From assembly GCA_902806595.1 (NCBI GenBank), contig CADCXC010000001.1, forward strand, positions 1 to 64,000: DNA of 64,000 nt. The letters run 5' to 3'. Of the stretch, positions 15,359 to 26,954 are shown piece by piece (the stretch's first letter is position 1; every line of letters starts with the position of its first letter). The DNA comes from Pyrenopolyporus hunteri. Taxonomy: Eukaryota; Ascomycota; Sordariomycetes; Xylariales; Hypoxylaceae. The position numbers and the translations under genes were made by a program. The notes under the pieces are model-generated. The model made no database searches. It worked only from the letters and a program-made list of their open reading frames with translations, and was not told the DNA's origin.

Positions 15359-18300
15359 ATATTTAATCTTTTAAATATTTTATTTTATAATATATAAATT
15401 TCGTTTTAAATTTATAAAAATAATCGAAAAAAAAAGAAAATAGTTATAATTTAAAAGTTATAAATTTAATATATATTATACGAAGTAATAAAATTATCTT
15501 TAAATTTACCGTCGATTATTTAAATTTATTAAATATTTATTTATTTTAAGTAAATAAATAATAAATTATAAATTATAAATATTATTTATATTATAATAAA
15601 TAGTTTAAAATTTAAATTTTTATATAAACGTTTTATAATTTTTTTTTTATTATTATATCGATAAAATAAACATTTTATTTAAAATACGAAATATTTTATT
15701 AATTAAATAACGAAATTAATATATTTAATTCGATTTTTAAATTAATATTAAATATTAATAAATGGTAATTAATTCGAGGGATATTTAAATATAAAAACTT
15801 TCGTTATTATTTAATTATTTATGAATTTATATATATTTTATCATAATAATTTTTACTTTTTTTACGTTTAATAGGTTTTAAATTTTATATTTTAAAACCT
15901 TCGATACATTAAACTTTAAACGAAGATTAAATAATATTAATTTTTTAATAAAATTATATTTATTAACATCGATAACTTTTTCGTTAAAATAAAGTTTAAA
16001 TTTTTTTATTAAGTTTACGTAACGTTATTTATTAATATAAGTAACATTAATTACGTTTATACCTTTTAAAATATATAATATAATATATTTTAGGGAAAAT
16101 AAATTAATAAATTTATCGTACTTTTTTTTAAAATATATTTTAAATGTTACGATATATAAAAAATCAAAATATTTATAATTACTTTTCGATAACGTAATAA
16201 CTTTTTCGAAATCGTAAATTATTATTTTATATCGATTTAATTAAATATTTTATATAATAATTATATTATACGGCGAAATGTTTCGATGTTAAAAACTTTA
16301 TTTATATATAAAATTTAAAGCGTTTAAAATATCGTAAAAAAATATTAATCGCATCGACGTTAAAAGTTTTATTATGGTATAATATTTATAAAAAAAGTAT
16401 TTAATTAATAATATAATAATATAATACGTATTATAAAACGATTAATAATAAAACGAATTTAAATTATAATTATATTACGTTTTTAAAGTTAATACGAGGT
16501 AAATATTAAAAAATAACTTATCGACGTAGATTTTATTTCGTAAGTTTTTTAAATAAAATGTTTTATAATGTTTTTTAATAATTACGTTTTTTATAATAAC
16601 GAGTTTTTTATTAAATATTATTATACTTAATATAATAATATTAAATTTACCCGTTATTATTAATCGATTATAAAAAATAATATTATTAATATAATATTAA
16701 ATAATATAAGGGATAAGGTTTAATTTAAGGTTTAATTACGAAATTTTTTAAAGTTATTTATAAAAAAAAAATTTATTTCGTTATTAAATAAAAGTATTTA
16801 TATTTTTATTATAAATAAAAAAATTTAAAATAAACTTTATCGATTTAATATATATTCGATTATATCTTTTATAAAAAAAAATTTTTAATTATATTTTAAA
16901 ATTATATCGTTTTTATTAAACGTAACGTCGATATATTAAAACGGGTAATTAAATAATATAACATATAATATAAGATGTTTCGAACGTTAATAAAATCGAA
17001 ATAATGTTAAAATAATTAAAAATGTTAAATATAACTTTAATATCTTTAATAAAATATTTATATTTATATGTAAACGATTAAAAAATTTTCCCTCGATTGT
17101 TTATTCGAAGTTAAATTAATTAATTTTTTATATAATATTTAAGTAAAAATAAAATTATAAAATTAATAGTTTAAAGTTTAAAGTAAAAATTATTATTATA
17201 TTTTATAAATAATAAATAAAATTATTATAATATTAATATTAAAATATTTAACTTAAAAACTTAATAATTTAATTTATTAATTAACGGATTTTAAAATTAT
17301 TAAAAATTATAATTAAAAATTTAACGAAGGTAAATAAAAAAGGAAAATTAATATATAAAGCGTTTTTTAAAATAATTATATTTAATAAATTATAATTATT
17401 AAATTAACGAAAGGTTATTATTTTAAAAAAAGAAATAAATAAAAAAGAAAAAAATATTATTACTTAAATAAAAAATATTAAAATTTTATATAAAATATTA
17501 AAAATATTTTTAAACGGGTAATTATATATTAAAATATAAAATATTAAAAATATTTAAATATTTAAAAGTATTTATAAATATTTATTCGATATTTATTTTA
17601 ATAAAAAATTACGATATAAATTAATACTTTTATATAAATATATTAAATAAAAAGGTAATTTATTTTAAATTTATTTTAAAATATATTATTATTTATTTAT
17701 CGAATAAAATTTTAAAATATATTAAAAAATAAAAAGCGGTAATTTAATTTATATAAATAAATATTAATAAAAATTATAATATATTATAATATTATATAAT
17801 TTTTATATACGAATTATATATAAAATAAACTTTTTAATAAATTTAAATTAATTAAAACGTCGATATTAAAAAAATTATTAATACCTTTTTATACATTTAT
17901 TTAATTTTTTTACTTATTTTTTATAAACTTTAATTTACTTTTATAATGGTTTAATTTAATAAAAAATACTTTAACTTAAAATTATAAGTTTTTATACGTT
18001 ATTAAATAAAAAAAATCTTTAAAAAATAACTTAAAAAAAAAAAAAAATAAAAAACTTTAATATTATATTTATACTTATGTTATTATCGTCGATTTTTTTC
18101 GTTAATAAACATTTTAAAGAAATTATTAACTTTAACGAATTTACTTTTAAAAAAACTTAATTAAATTATTATTATAATTTATTTATTTTTATACGTTATA
18201 TTTTATTCGAATTTAAAAAAAAAGTAAACTTAATTTTTAATTAATATATTATTAATTATATATTTTAACTATTTTATAATTATAAGTTAAATGGTTTAAG

Positions 18301-21300
18301 TTATAATAAGCGTATAAAATTATATTAAATTTATAACGTTTTTTTATTTAAATTATCGATATTTAATTTTAATAAACGATTTTTCGCTTTTATTTATTTA
18401 AATTTAACGTTAATTAAAAAGTAATATCGTTATTTATTTTCGAATATAATTATTTTATCGAATTTAAATACATTAATCTTTTTTATATTCCTCCATCGAT
18501 AATATTTTTATTATTTATTTTTGAATACGATTATTTTATTAAATTCGAATACGTTAATTTTTATTACATTTCCCCATTAATAATATCTTCGTTATATATA
18601 AACTTTTTCTTAACATTAAATATTTTACGAAATAACTTATAATATAATAAATCGAATAATAAAATAATTACGTTAATTATAAAATAATAAAGTAAAAATT
18701 TTAATTTTTCGAAATTTAATCGAAACGATATGTTTTACCGTTTAAAATAAAACGTTATTAACCGATATAATAACGATATTTAAGACGGTTTTATTATACG
18801 GAAAAACTTTAAACGAAAATAAGTAAAAAATTATTAAAAAATAAAATAAAGGGAATATTAAATTAAAAATATAATTATTATTGTAATCGTTATTTTATAA
18901 TTTTAATGATAATTTATATAAATAAATTAAATTTATATAACGTATATTAAATTACCGGGTTTTTATTTATATTTTAAATTAAAATTATCTTTTATATTTT
19001 TAAAAGTTTTATTTATTAAATTATACGATAATCGATTATTATTTTTTTTTTTTAATATTATTTTTTATTAATTAATAAAATTAATTTTATTAATAATTTC
19101 GTATACGTAATTCGAATTAACGGTATAAATATATTTATTATATATAATTTATAAAATTTATTAATTTTATTATATATTTTTTAATTTATGATTTTTTAAT
19201 ATAAAATTACAAGTTTATAATATAAATTAAAGGAAATTATTATAAAAAATTAATAATCGTATATTATTATTTTTTATTAAAATTATTATTTAATATTTAT
19301 TTATTTACGTATAATAAATAATAAAGGTTAAACGTCGATTATTTAATTATTTATTAAAGGAAAAAAATCGATAAAATAAATTCGATAATATTTTAAATTT
19401 TTCGAATTTTAAATTTATTTTTCGAAAATATTTTATATCGGTCGAATAATTAAATGTTAATTTTATTTTAAAAAAAAACGTTAATCGATAGATTCGATTT
19501 TTTAAACGTTTAATAATTATATTTATTTATATTATAATTAATAATTAATTTTTTAAAATAGAAATAAATAATATTTATTACTTATATTAATAAAATTAAC
19601 CCGTTAAAATATCGATTTATATTTTTAATATTAAAATATTTAAAAAAATTATATCGATATACGATATATAAAATCGTAACGTTATATTAATGTTATATTT
19701 ATTTTTATCGACGTTTTATTTATTAATTATTTATAAAATGGCGATTTTAATACGTTTTAATTAAATAATTAAGTAGATTTAAAATATTATAAATTAACGA
19801 TATATTAACAATTTTTTAATTCGATATTTAAATTTTAAATTTTTTTTAATATTATTATAAAATATAATTAAAGTAATATAAATTTTATATCGATATAAAT
19901 AAAAAAAATATTAATTCGAGTAAATTATTAATAAAATAAATAATTTTAAAATAGGTCTTTTAATATATATTTAATATTATTAATAAAATATTATTATTCG
20001 AGTAAATTATTCGATTAAAATGTTTAAATATAAAATTTTATAATATTATACTTTATTAAATCGTTTATTAATTTAAAAGACGATTAATTTAACGATATTA
20101 TTTTTTTTATTCGATTTTTTATTTATTAAATATTATATTATTAAATATTAAATTATATATATATTATTTATCGTTTTTTTATCGTTTTTTTTTATAGTTG
20201 GTGGTATAATAGTAGTGTTTTTAAAGAAATAATTAATACTCGAATTATACGGGAATAAAAGATATAATAATAATGTTTTTTAAAAGATAATTAATATATA
20301 TATTTAAATTATATTAAAACGAGGGGAAGTATCGTTATCGAAGACGTAAATTACATATTTTCGTAAATATATTTAATTAATAAAAGTATTATTATTACGA
20401 AAATAAATTTCATAAATATAATAAATTATTAATTCGACTTTTATATAAAATAATTAAATTCGAAAAAAAGTTAATAATAAAAAAAAGTAAGTAATAAAAA
20501 TTATCGATATTTATATTATTTAAATAATAATATAAATGAAATATTTATTAAAGCGTTATTTAATAAATTAAATATTTACTTAAATAAATAATTTTTCGAT
20601 AAATATTAAAGTGAATTAAATACCTTTTCGTTTTTTTATTTATAAAAATTATTATTTTTTACCTTTTTATAGGTTTATATATATCGAAGTTATTATAAAT
20701 ATTTATTATTATACGTAATTACTTTTTTATTAAATATTATTTATATTATATAATATTTAAGTATATAAATAAATATTCGAAATTTTTAATGTTAATAAAA
20801 TTATTATAAAATTATTTAACGTTTTATAAAGTAAAATTTTTAACGTCGTTTAAAATTTTTAAATCGATAAAATTAATAATTTTTCGTTTAAATAATAATT
20901 ATATTTTATATTAACAAAAAATAATATCGCGTTTAATATTATATTATTATTTATATAACTTATATAATATTAACGTTTTATTAACGATTTATAATTTTTA
21001 TTAATTCCTTTTTTACGTTAATTTAAAAATATTATAAATTATAAATTATTTTTTCGTAATTAAATTACCCCTTTTCTTTTTTTTTTTATTTTTATTTTAT
21101 TACATTTTTTAAAATTACATTTATAATTAATTTAAAATTTTTTTTTAAAAAGTTTAATAAAATTAAATATTAATTAATAAGTATTTAAATAATTTTTATT
21201 AATTTAATTAAAAAGTATAAATATTTATTAAATTTTATAATTATATATAATATTAATCGAAAATTAATGCGTAATTTTAAATTTTTTAAATAATTTAACT

Positions 21301-22949
21301 TTTTTTTTCGAAGGGTATATTATTTTATATTAATATTTAATTAACGTTAAAAAATTTATGTAAATAGATGTAATTTTAAAGATAAATTACGTAATTATTT
21401 TCTTTTAATATACGTATATACATTAACTTCGATTATTAATATTAAACGTTTATTTTTATTTTTATAAAATGTTAATTTTATATATTACATTTATTTTTTA
21501 ATTATTTTTTATAAATTATTAATTTTCGAATATTTTATTATACTTATTTTTAAAAAGTTTTCGAATAAATTAAATCGATAATAAATCATTTTAACGTAAA
21601 ATATTTATTTTCGAAAATAAAATATCATCATTTTTAAATAAAATAACGAGTTTATTAACCCCGTAATAATTAAATTAAAAGCATTCGACCCTATTAATAA
21701 ACGTAAATTTAATTAAAATTAAATAAAATTTTTTAATTAAAATTCGAAAAAAAAAAGGATTTTCTTTTAAAATTTATATAATCGATTATTTCTTTTATCG
21801 ACGACAATAATAAACGGTTAAAAATAATCGATGATATTTTTTTAATCGATTTTATTATTTAAGTTTTAACGCGAATTAAAAAAACTTTTATAAATAAAAC
21901 GATAATAAAAATAATTTAAAATTTAAAAGTATATTTAATTTTATATAATTTTTATTTTTAAAATAATTTATTTATAATATTTTATTTATTAATTTAAATT
22001 AAAATAAATTATTATTTTTAATAATTATAATTATAATCGAAGTTATTATTTTTAAAAGTTAAAATTAATATAATTTTAATCGTCGATTATTAATTTCGAA
22101 AGTAAATTTTTACGTTTTTTAAATTAAATATATTTATTAATAAATTTTAATTATATATATAATAATAATTAATATTATTTTATTATAAAAACATATTTAC
22201 GTAAATTATAAAATAAATTAAAACTTTTTTTAACATTATATTATTTTATTTAATTATTTTTACGGTATTTACGTTAAGTGTTATTATAATTATAATAATA
22301 ATAAATATTTATTTAAACGTAGTATATATTAATTTATTAATATAAAATAATTATTTTAATTATTTATAATAAATAATAGAAAACGTATATAAATAAATAA
22401 CGTATTTAAAATTATTTTTAATTTATTTTTAATATTTATATACGTCGAAAAATTACGATTTATTTTAAATTTTACTTCTTAAATAATTAAAAACATTAAA
22501 ATTTAATTATTTAATATTATCAATTAAATTAAAAAGTTCGAATATTAAAGATTAATTATAAATATTTAACGTTATATTTATTTAAATTTATAAAGTTATA
22601 TTTATAAAATATATATTTTTTATATATTTTTTATATATATTTAATTCGATAATTTAATTAATTATTTAAAAGTTTTTATATAATAAAAAAGTTATTTTTT
22701 ATATTATATAAAATTTTAATTTATTAATTTCGTAAAAGGTAAAAAAAAAAAAAAAATATAAATTATAATTTATAAAAACGAAATTTAATTTATATTAAAT
22801 ATATTTAATAAAACGACGAAATTATTACGTATTTCGTTATTAATTATTTAACTTTATTAAATAATCGTTTAATATTTATAAAAATTATTTTTTTTATTTA
22901 TAAATAAATATTTATAATAATTATATAATTAATACGTATTTTATAATAA
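15359..22949. mobile_element. Possible internal part of a RIP-destroyed LTR retrotransposon
   Basis: This is about 7.6 kb of RIP-type sequence between two same-orientation ~260-bp repeats. The total span of about 8.1 kb fits a full-length LTR retrotransposon. No gag, reverse transcriptase or integrase motif can be read because stop codons and C-to-T changes saturate every frame. The call rests only on the flanking direct repeats and the spacing. Alternative explanations are unrelated repeat insertions that happen to carry the same short element on each side. Confidence 0.35.
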
Positions 22950-23209
22950 TATAATTTTATATTAAAATATTTATTATAACGATAATAACGATAAATATAC
23001 TTTTATTAAATACTTCGTTATTTTACGTAATAAATATTTAAAATATAACTTTTAAAAATAATATATTTATTAATTAATATAAAATTAAATTATTTATAAT
23101 TTTTATATATATATAATTTAATTTATTTTATTTATTTCGTATTTTTTATTATACGATTATATAATAATTAATCGATTATTAATTAACGATTTTTTATTTA
23201 TTTAATATA
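22950..23209 (+). repeat. Degraded ~260-bp dispersed repeat, copy 5; candidate right LTR
   Basis: It begins TATAATTTTATATTAAAA after ATAATAA, carries ATAACGATAATAACGATAAA and TTACGTAATAAATATTTAAA, and ends TTTTTATTTATTTAATATA. It lies at the right margin of the AT-rich block, about 90 bases from the change to normal composition, which is where the end of an inserted element would be expected. Confidence 0.65.
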
Positions 23210-23299
23210 TTTAATTATTTTTATTAAAATATCGGAATTAACTTAAAGTTAAAATCTATCGTAGGTAAATAATTTTAAAATAATTAAGTAATTTAAGGT

Positions 23300-23654
23300 T
23301 ATTTACAACAGTATACGCGGATGAATACCCGTTAAAAAAGTCCAGCTGGTTACAGTTAACCATATACGATATGTCGCACTATATGTCAAACAGTACGGTA
23401 AAATAAAAATGAATGGCGGTTTGGCGGTTTTCTGGACTTCGACTAGGGTTACCTTAGGTACCTACATGTAAGCAAAACCTAGGTACTTGGATACCTTAGT
23501 ACGTGTTATCCCGAAATCTGACACGATAAGAAAATACGTGTACGTCAAATCCGATAAAAGATCCCCGTAATCAAAGTAGCGATATCAACAAGAATCAGTG
23601 CTCAAGACTTTGCTTCTACGTATGGTGCAGCGGCGAGCATCAGAGTTATAAGAA
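23300..23654 (+). other. Boundary and upstream region of the CENP-Q-like gene
   Basis: Normal-composition intergenic sequence of about 350 bases between the AT-rich block and the kinetochore gene. It holds TACC/TAGGTA-type words near 23,450-23,500 (CTTAGGTACC, CCTAGGTACTTGG). No clear TATA box was seen. It presumably contains the promoter of the downstream gene, but nothing in it can be assigned further. Confidence 0.4.
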
Positions 23655-25528
23655 ATGGTGCGTTTCCCTATCTTTATATATTTGCTTATCTACGCATCTT
23701 CTCAAGCTAATGTCGACTCTCTCAGGCCCCCGAAACTGCGAATCAGAAGCGTAAACGAGGCCGTCCCAGCAACGTGTCGCGCGACAACGTAGACGCGTCG
23801 GGATCTCAACTTACGATTACGAAACAGGGCCAGCTTACTACAGCATCTAAGAGTACCGAGGATTTAGATGCGGAAGAGCCTTCGCGCTCTAGAAAACGAA
23901 GGCGTCCAGCTAATACCGAGGCCCCATCCCAAGTACAGCCCGAACCCGAAGCTTCACAGCCGCAGAGGATCAAGAAGAAACCCGGCCCATCTACAGCATT
24001 GGAGTCTAACAATACCGCCAGAGATGCGGGGAACGAAGAGCAAGTGACAACAACCACAACCACAGAAAGACGGAAGCGCGGCCGCCCTCGAGTCTCCGAT
24101 GCGAACGACGGGGCCGGCGAGGCTCAAGAACGCAACAAATCAAATGTACCAAATGAAAACACGGTCCCTAGGAAGCGCGGACGGCGGCCCAAAGGGACCG
24201 AAGCGGCCGGAGAAAACGAGCCTGAAGCGGACGAGGCAGACGATGAGAACGAGGGTAACTCTAGCCTTCTTCGACGAAGTGGTCGAGTTCGCCGATCCCC
24301 GGGCTCGTCAAATCAGGGGCCGCAAGAAGTTGCTAAGCCAGCTGACGGAAAGGGTTCAAGTAGCCAGAAACTCAAGGGCCGGGGGAAGAGAGGTCGATAT
24401 CCCTTGGCCGAGCGGCCTATCAACGAGATGGAACAAGAGCCCGTCATCCAACAGAAGAAGAAGCGAGGTCGACCCTCCCTCAATAATCAACCTTCGGTAG
24501 ACGTGGAGATCAACACCGAGCCCCAGGACCGATCAAAGAAGCGTGCTCGTCCACAACCAGCCGAGGAGAACGCATCACCATCTACAAAAAGGAAAGGGAA
24601 GAAACCCCGCGATCAGCCGCCGCAAAATCATGAGCCTTCAGAGCAGCAGGAAGAGAACCGACCTGGAAGAGGTAGACGCCGCCGCTCTGACGACGCAGAA
24701 CCAGAATCAAGAAAGCGCAGGCAGCCGTCTAATGTGCAGGAGAGGTCATCTTCGCCCGATTCGGCCACCTCTCCACGACGCTACAGACACCTCGCAACAC
24801 GAACGCGCCGTATTCCCCTCAATATTATCGAGTCCAAATGGACACCACTTGAGGCGCCGGCTATATCTAGCGTGGCTACGCTGCTCCAGTCAGCCTCGCG
24901 GCCCGTACTCCTCCGACTCAACAACCCACAGCGCCACGGACAGGCCGCCGCGGCGCTCAATGCTGTAAGCAAGCGACTCCGCTCCAAGATCTCGAAGGGC
25001 CTACCGTTCCCGCCCGCAACCACGTCTGTGCGACGCGAGGAGGAATTCGAGTTCGAGCGCACCGTCTCGGGCATCCAGGCCCTCGAGTCACAGCTAGACC
25101 CGCTATTACACAGCGTCGAGCTCCTACGCCGCGAGAAGGAACGCGCCGAGAAGGAGCTCGACCGCGAGTATAAGGTCCTCGCCCGACTCAGCTCCAACGC
25201 TCACGCCGAGGCCAGAGAGAGGAAGGGCCGTATGCGCAAGATGCACGTGCTGGTGCCGGAGAAGTTGCCTCCGGAGTCGAAACCTGAATTTGGTTCCGTC
25301 GGGGAGGTTGTCCCCGCAGAAAATGGAAGCGGAAAGGTGTTCGCTGACCTGGACGACGAACTGGCTGGCTTGGCCGGCCAGATTGCGAATCACATGGAGA
25401 GCATGAGAGGAAACCTACAGCAGATTGAAGATGTTGTACCTAATATTGTGAAGAGTCAGGGTCTGCTGAGAGCTACGCTGCAGTCGCGCTTGGATCGTGA
25501 GCAGTTGGAAAACATCATACTTGGCTAG
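23655..25528 (+). CDS. fta7: CENP-Q/Fta7-like inner kinetochore protein with AT-hooks
   Basis: Exons are 23,655-23,657 and 23,726-25,528 (601 aa). The first exon is only the ATG. The 68-base intron starts GTGCGT, has a GCTAATG branch site and ends CTCTCAG, joining in phase 0 to APETANQKRKRGRPS. Without it the frame has no good ATG start. The N-terminal ~365 residues are charged and probably disordered, with AT-hook-type motifs at about 9-16 (KRKRGRPS), 118-123 (KRGRPR), 150-157 (RKRGRRPK), 221-227 and 246-252 (KKRGRPS). The C-terminal part, from about residue 365 (RRIPLNIIESKWTPLEAP) through a heptad-like coiled coil near 450-500, resembles the fungal CENP-Q family. CENP-Q pairs with CENP-U in the COMA/CCAN complex that links CENP-A chromatin to the outer kinetochore. 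Family assignment is from memory of the C-terminal signature; binding of AT-rich DNA by the hooks is inference. Confidence 0.85.
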
Positions 25529-26162
25529 CTCTAGGGTTAGGAAAAGAGACTGGCTGATAATTGTTCAAGAGGCTCATCTTTACGTCAATACACCGGATTC
25601 GAAGTTCCAGTCCATTACAGGCGCCTTAATAGGCCATAAGTTTCCGTGTCGTCCAAGTTCATTGTCTCGTCTCGGGATAGATCAAGAAAATCCGACTCTG
25701 AGCCTATAGAGGTGCCTAGGTATCAATTCGAACTTGAAAGGAATACATTGCACCAGTACTTCAACACTAGTCAAACGCCTCGTCTCTCCTATAAAGCCTT
25801 TGTTACTAACATAATAGGGGCTATACAAAAACATTTTTCATAATCTGTCTTCCTCCTTTGACGAAACTAAAGTAACTCGCCATGGAACCTTATAATGCCC
25901 TGTTCAAAGACCAAGCCGAGTCTCTTTATCAGACTCAAACAATTCCCTTGAAGCGAAACAAGACATTCTTTCACAATCGACCATCGTTACGAAACTTCAC
26001 AACCGTTAAGTATAAATATAAATTAATCCGGCATGATACACTCATGTGTTCTAAGGACATCCATTCGACAGTAGTCATCAGCTGGACAACCTACGATAAC
26101 GTCCCATCAATACATACCTACCTATCTATATATACGAACATCGTAAGTCATCAGCCACAGCC
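25529..26162. other. Intergenic region
   Basis: About 630 bases between two same-strand genes. It should hold the 3' end signals of the CENP-Q-like gene and the promoter of the next. The short open frames here overlap in several phases and lack codon character. CTATATATACGAAC at about 26,125 is TATA-like and about 35 bases upstream of the next ATG, too close to be a confident core promoter. Confidence 0.4.
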
Positions 26163-26954
26163 ATGGACCCTTACTCTCTCCCACCAGAGCTCGCCGCGAA
26201 AATACAATGGGCCGGTAACGGTGTGCTGACGTATAGCAGCGCGACCAGGCAAATGGACGCCCAGCCAGCCCCCCACCCGCGATCGAGCCGAGCGCTGGAG
26301 AACCAGTTCAGGGACAGGTACGACCTCGACCGTGACACCACCAGCTCCCAATACACCTCTTCCTCCCGCAGCCGGTACGACCAAGCGTCCACAGCCGGCT
26401 CGCCGCGGTCGTCCCGGTACGGGTACTTCTCCGACTCCGGGGCGTCCGAGACCCTAGTCGGCTACGACGACGGCGGCTACGGCAGCGACGGCGACCAGTC
26501 CGGAATCTCCCGGTCCACCTGGTACACCGGGGACGGCGCGAGCACGCGCAGCTCCCGCTCGCGCTCCGCCGCCCACGCCGGCCGCAGCCACCTAACGCCC
26601 AGCCAGGAGCGGCGCGTGGCCGAGTGGCAGGCCTCGAGCAGCACCCTGCAGCGCTTCGCGGACGACGTGGGCCGGCAGGTCGACGCGCACGGGCCGCCGA
26701 CCCCTAGGCCCAGCCACAGGGGCGACGGCAGAGACAAAGAGACGACCCGAGAGGTATCTGCCGCTCTGGATCGCCTCACGATCAATTCCCAGCGCCTGTA
26801 CGACCAGATCTCCGGCTCTGACGTGTCGTCCCGGGCGTCGCGGTCGACGAGGGCTTCATCGCGTCTGGATGCTCCGCCTCCCGCTCGCTATGGTTTCCCG
26901 AACGGTAGCGATGCCGCGAGTTTTAGGTCGGGCGAGTCTAGGAGGAGACGTTAG
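26163..26954 (+). CDS. Uncharacterised Ser/Arg-rich protein, 263 aa
   Basis: A single-exon frame starting at an ATG in a favourable context (CAGCCATGG) and ending TAG. GC content and third-position GC are much higher than in the flanks, which supports real coding. The protein starts MDPYSLPPELAAKIQWAGNG and is then mostly Ser, Arg, Asp, Gly and Tyr, consistent with disorder; there are several SRSRS and SSRAS runs. A possible helix lies near residues 144-172 (PSQERRVAEWQASSS onward) and another near 195-215. No signal peptide, membrane segment or known domain was recognised. It ends in a basic tail (GESRRRR). The function is unknown and I make no family assignment. It is in tandem with the CENP-Q-like gene 634 bases upstream. 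Confidence 0.75.
   Translation: MDPYSLPPELAAKIQWAGNGVLTYSSATRQMDAQPAPHPRSSRALENQFRDRYDLDRDTTSSQYTSSSRSRYDQASTAGSPRSSRYGYFSDSGASETLVGYDDGGYGSDGDQSGISRSTWYTGDGASTRSSRSRSAAHAGRSHLTPSQERRVAEWQASSSTLQRFADDVGRQVDAHGPPTPRPSHRGDGRDKETTREVSAALDRLTINSQRLYDQISGSDVSSRASRSTRASSRLDAPPPARYGFPNGSDAASFRSGESRRRR

Larger units (their letters stand above)
1..23300. repeat. AT-rich, RIP-mutated repeat block
   Basis: This stretch is overwhelmingly A and T, made largely of TA, AA and TT steps, and no plausible protein-coding frame survives in it. The remaining C residues are mostly in CG (CGA, CGT, ACG are common) while CA is scarce. That pattern is what repeat-induced point mutation leaves, because RIP converts C to T preferentially at CA on both strands of duplicated DNA. 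It argues against mitochondrial origin and against simple CG deamination. The block contains repeated segments listed separately. It runs off the left edge of the window, so its true size is unknown. It ends sharply near 23,300, where ordinary mixed-composition DNA starts. Block identity as RIP-mutated repeats is strongly supported by eye; dinucleotide indices were not calculated. Confidence 0.9.

Noticed and set aside
1..23300. Mitochondrial DNA insertion or mitochondrial contig
   Set aside because: No mitochondrial gene, tRNA or rRNA is visible, and the CA-poor, CG-retaining pattern is a RIP signature found in nuclear repeats.
24099..24968. Two alternative plus-strand frames inside the CENP-Q-like gene
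   Set aside because: Out of frame with the long coding exon; no independent start or domain.
25531..25541. Telomere-like CTAGGGTTAGG
   Set aside because: Only one partial unit; not a telomeric array.
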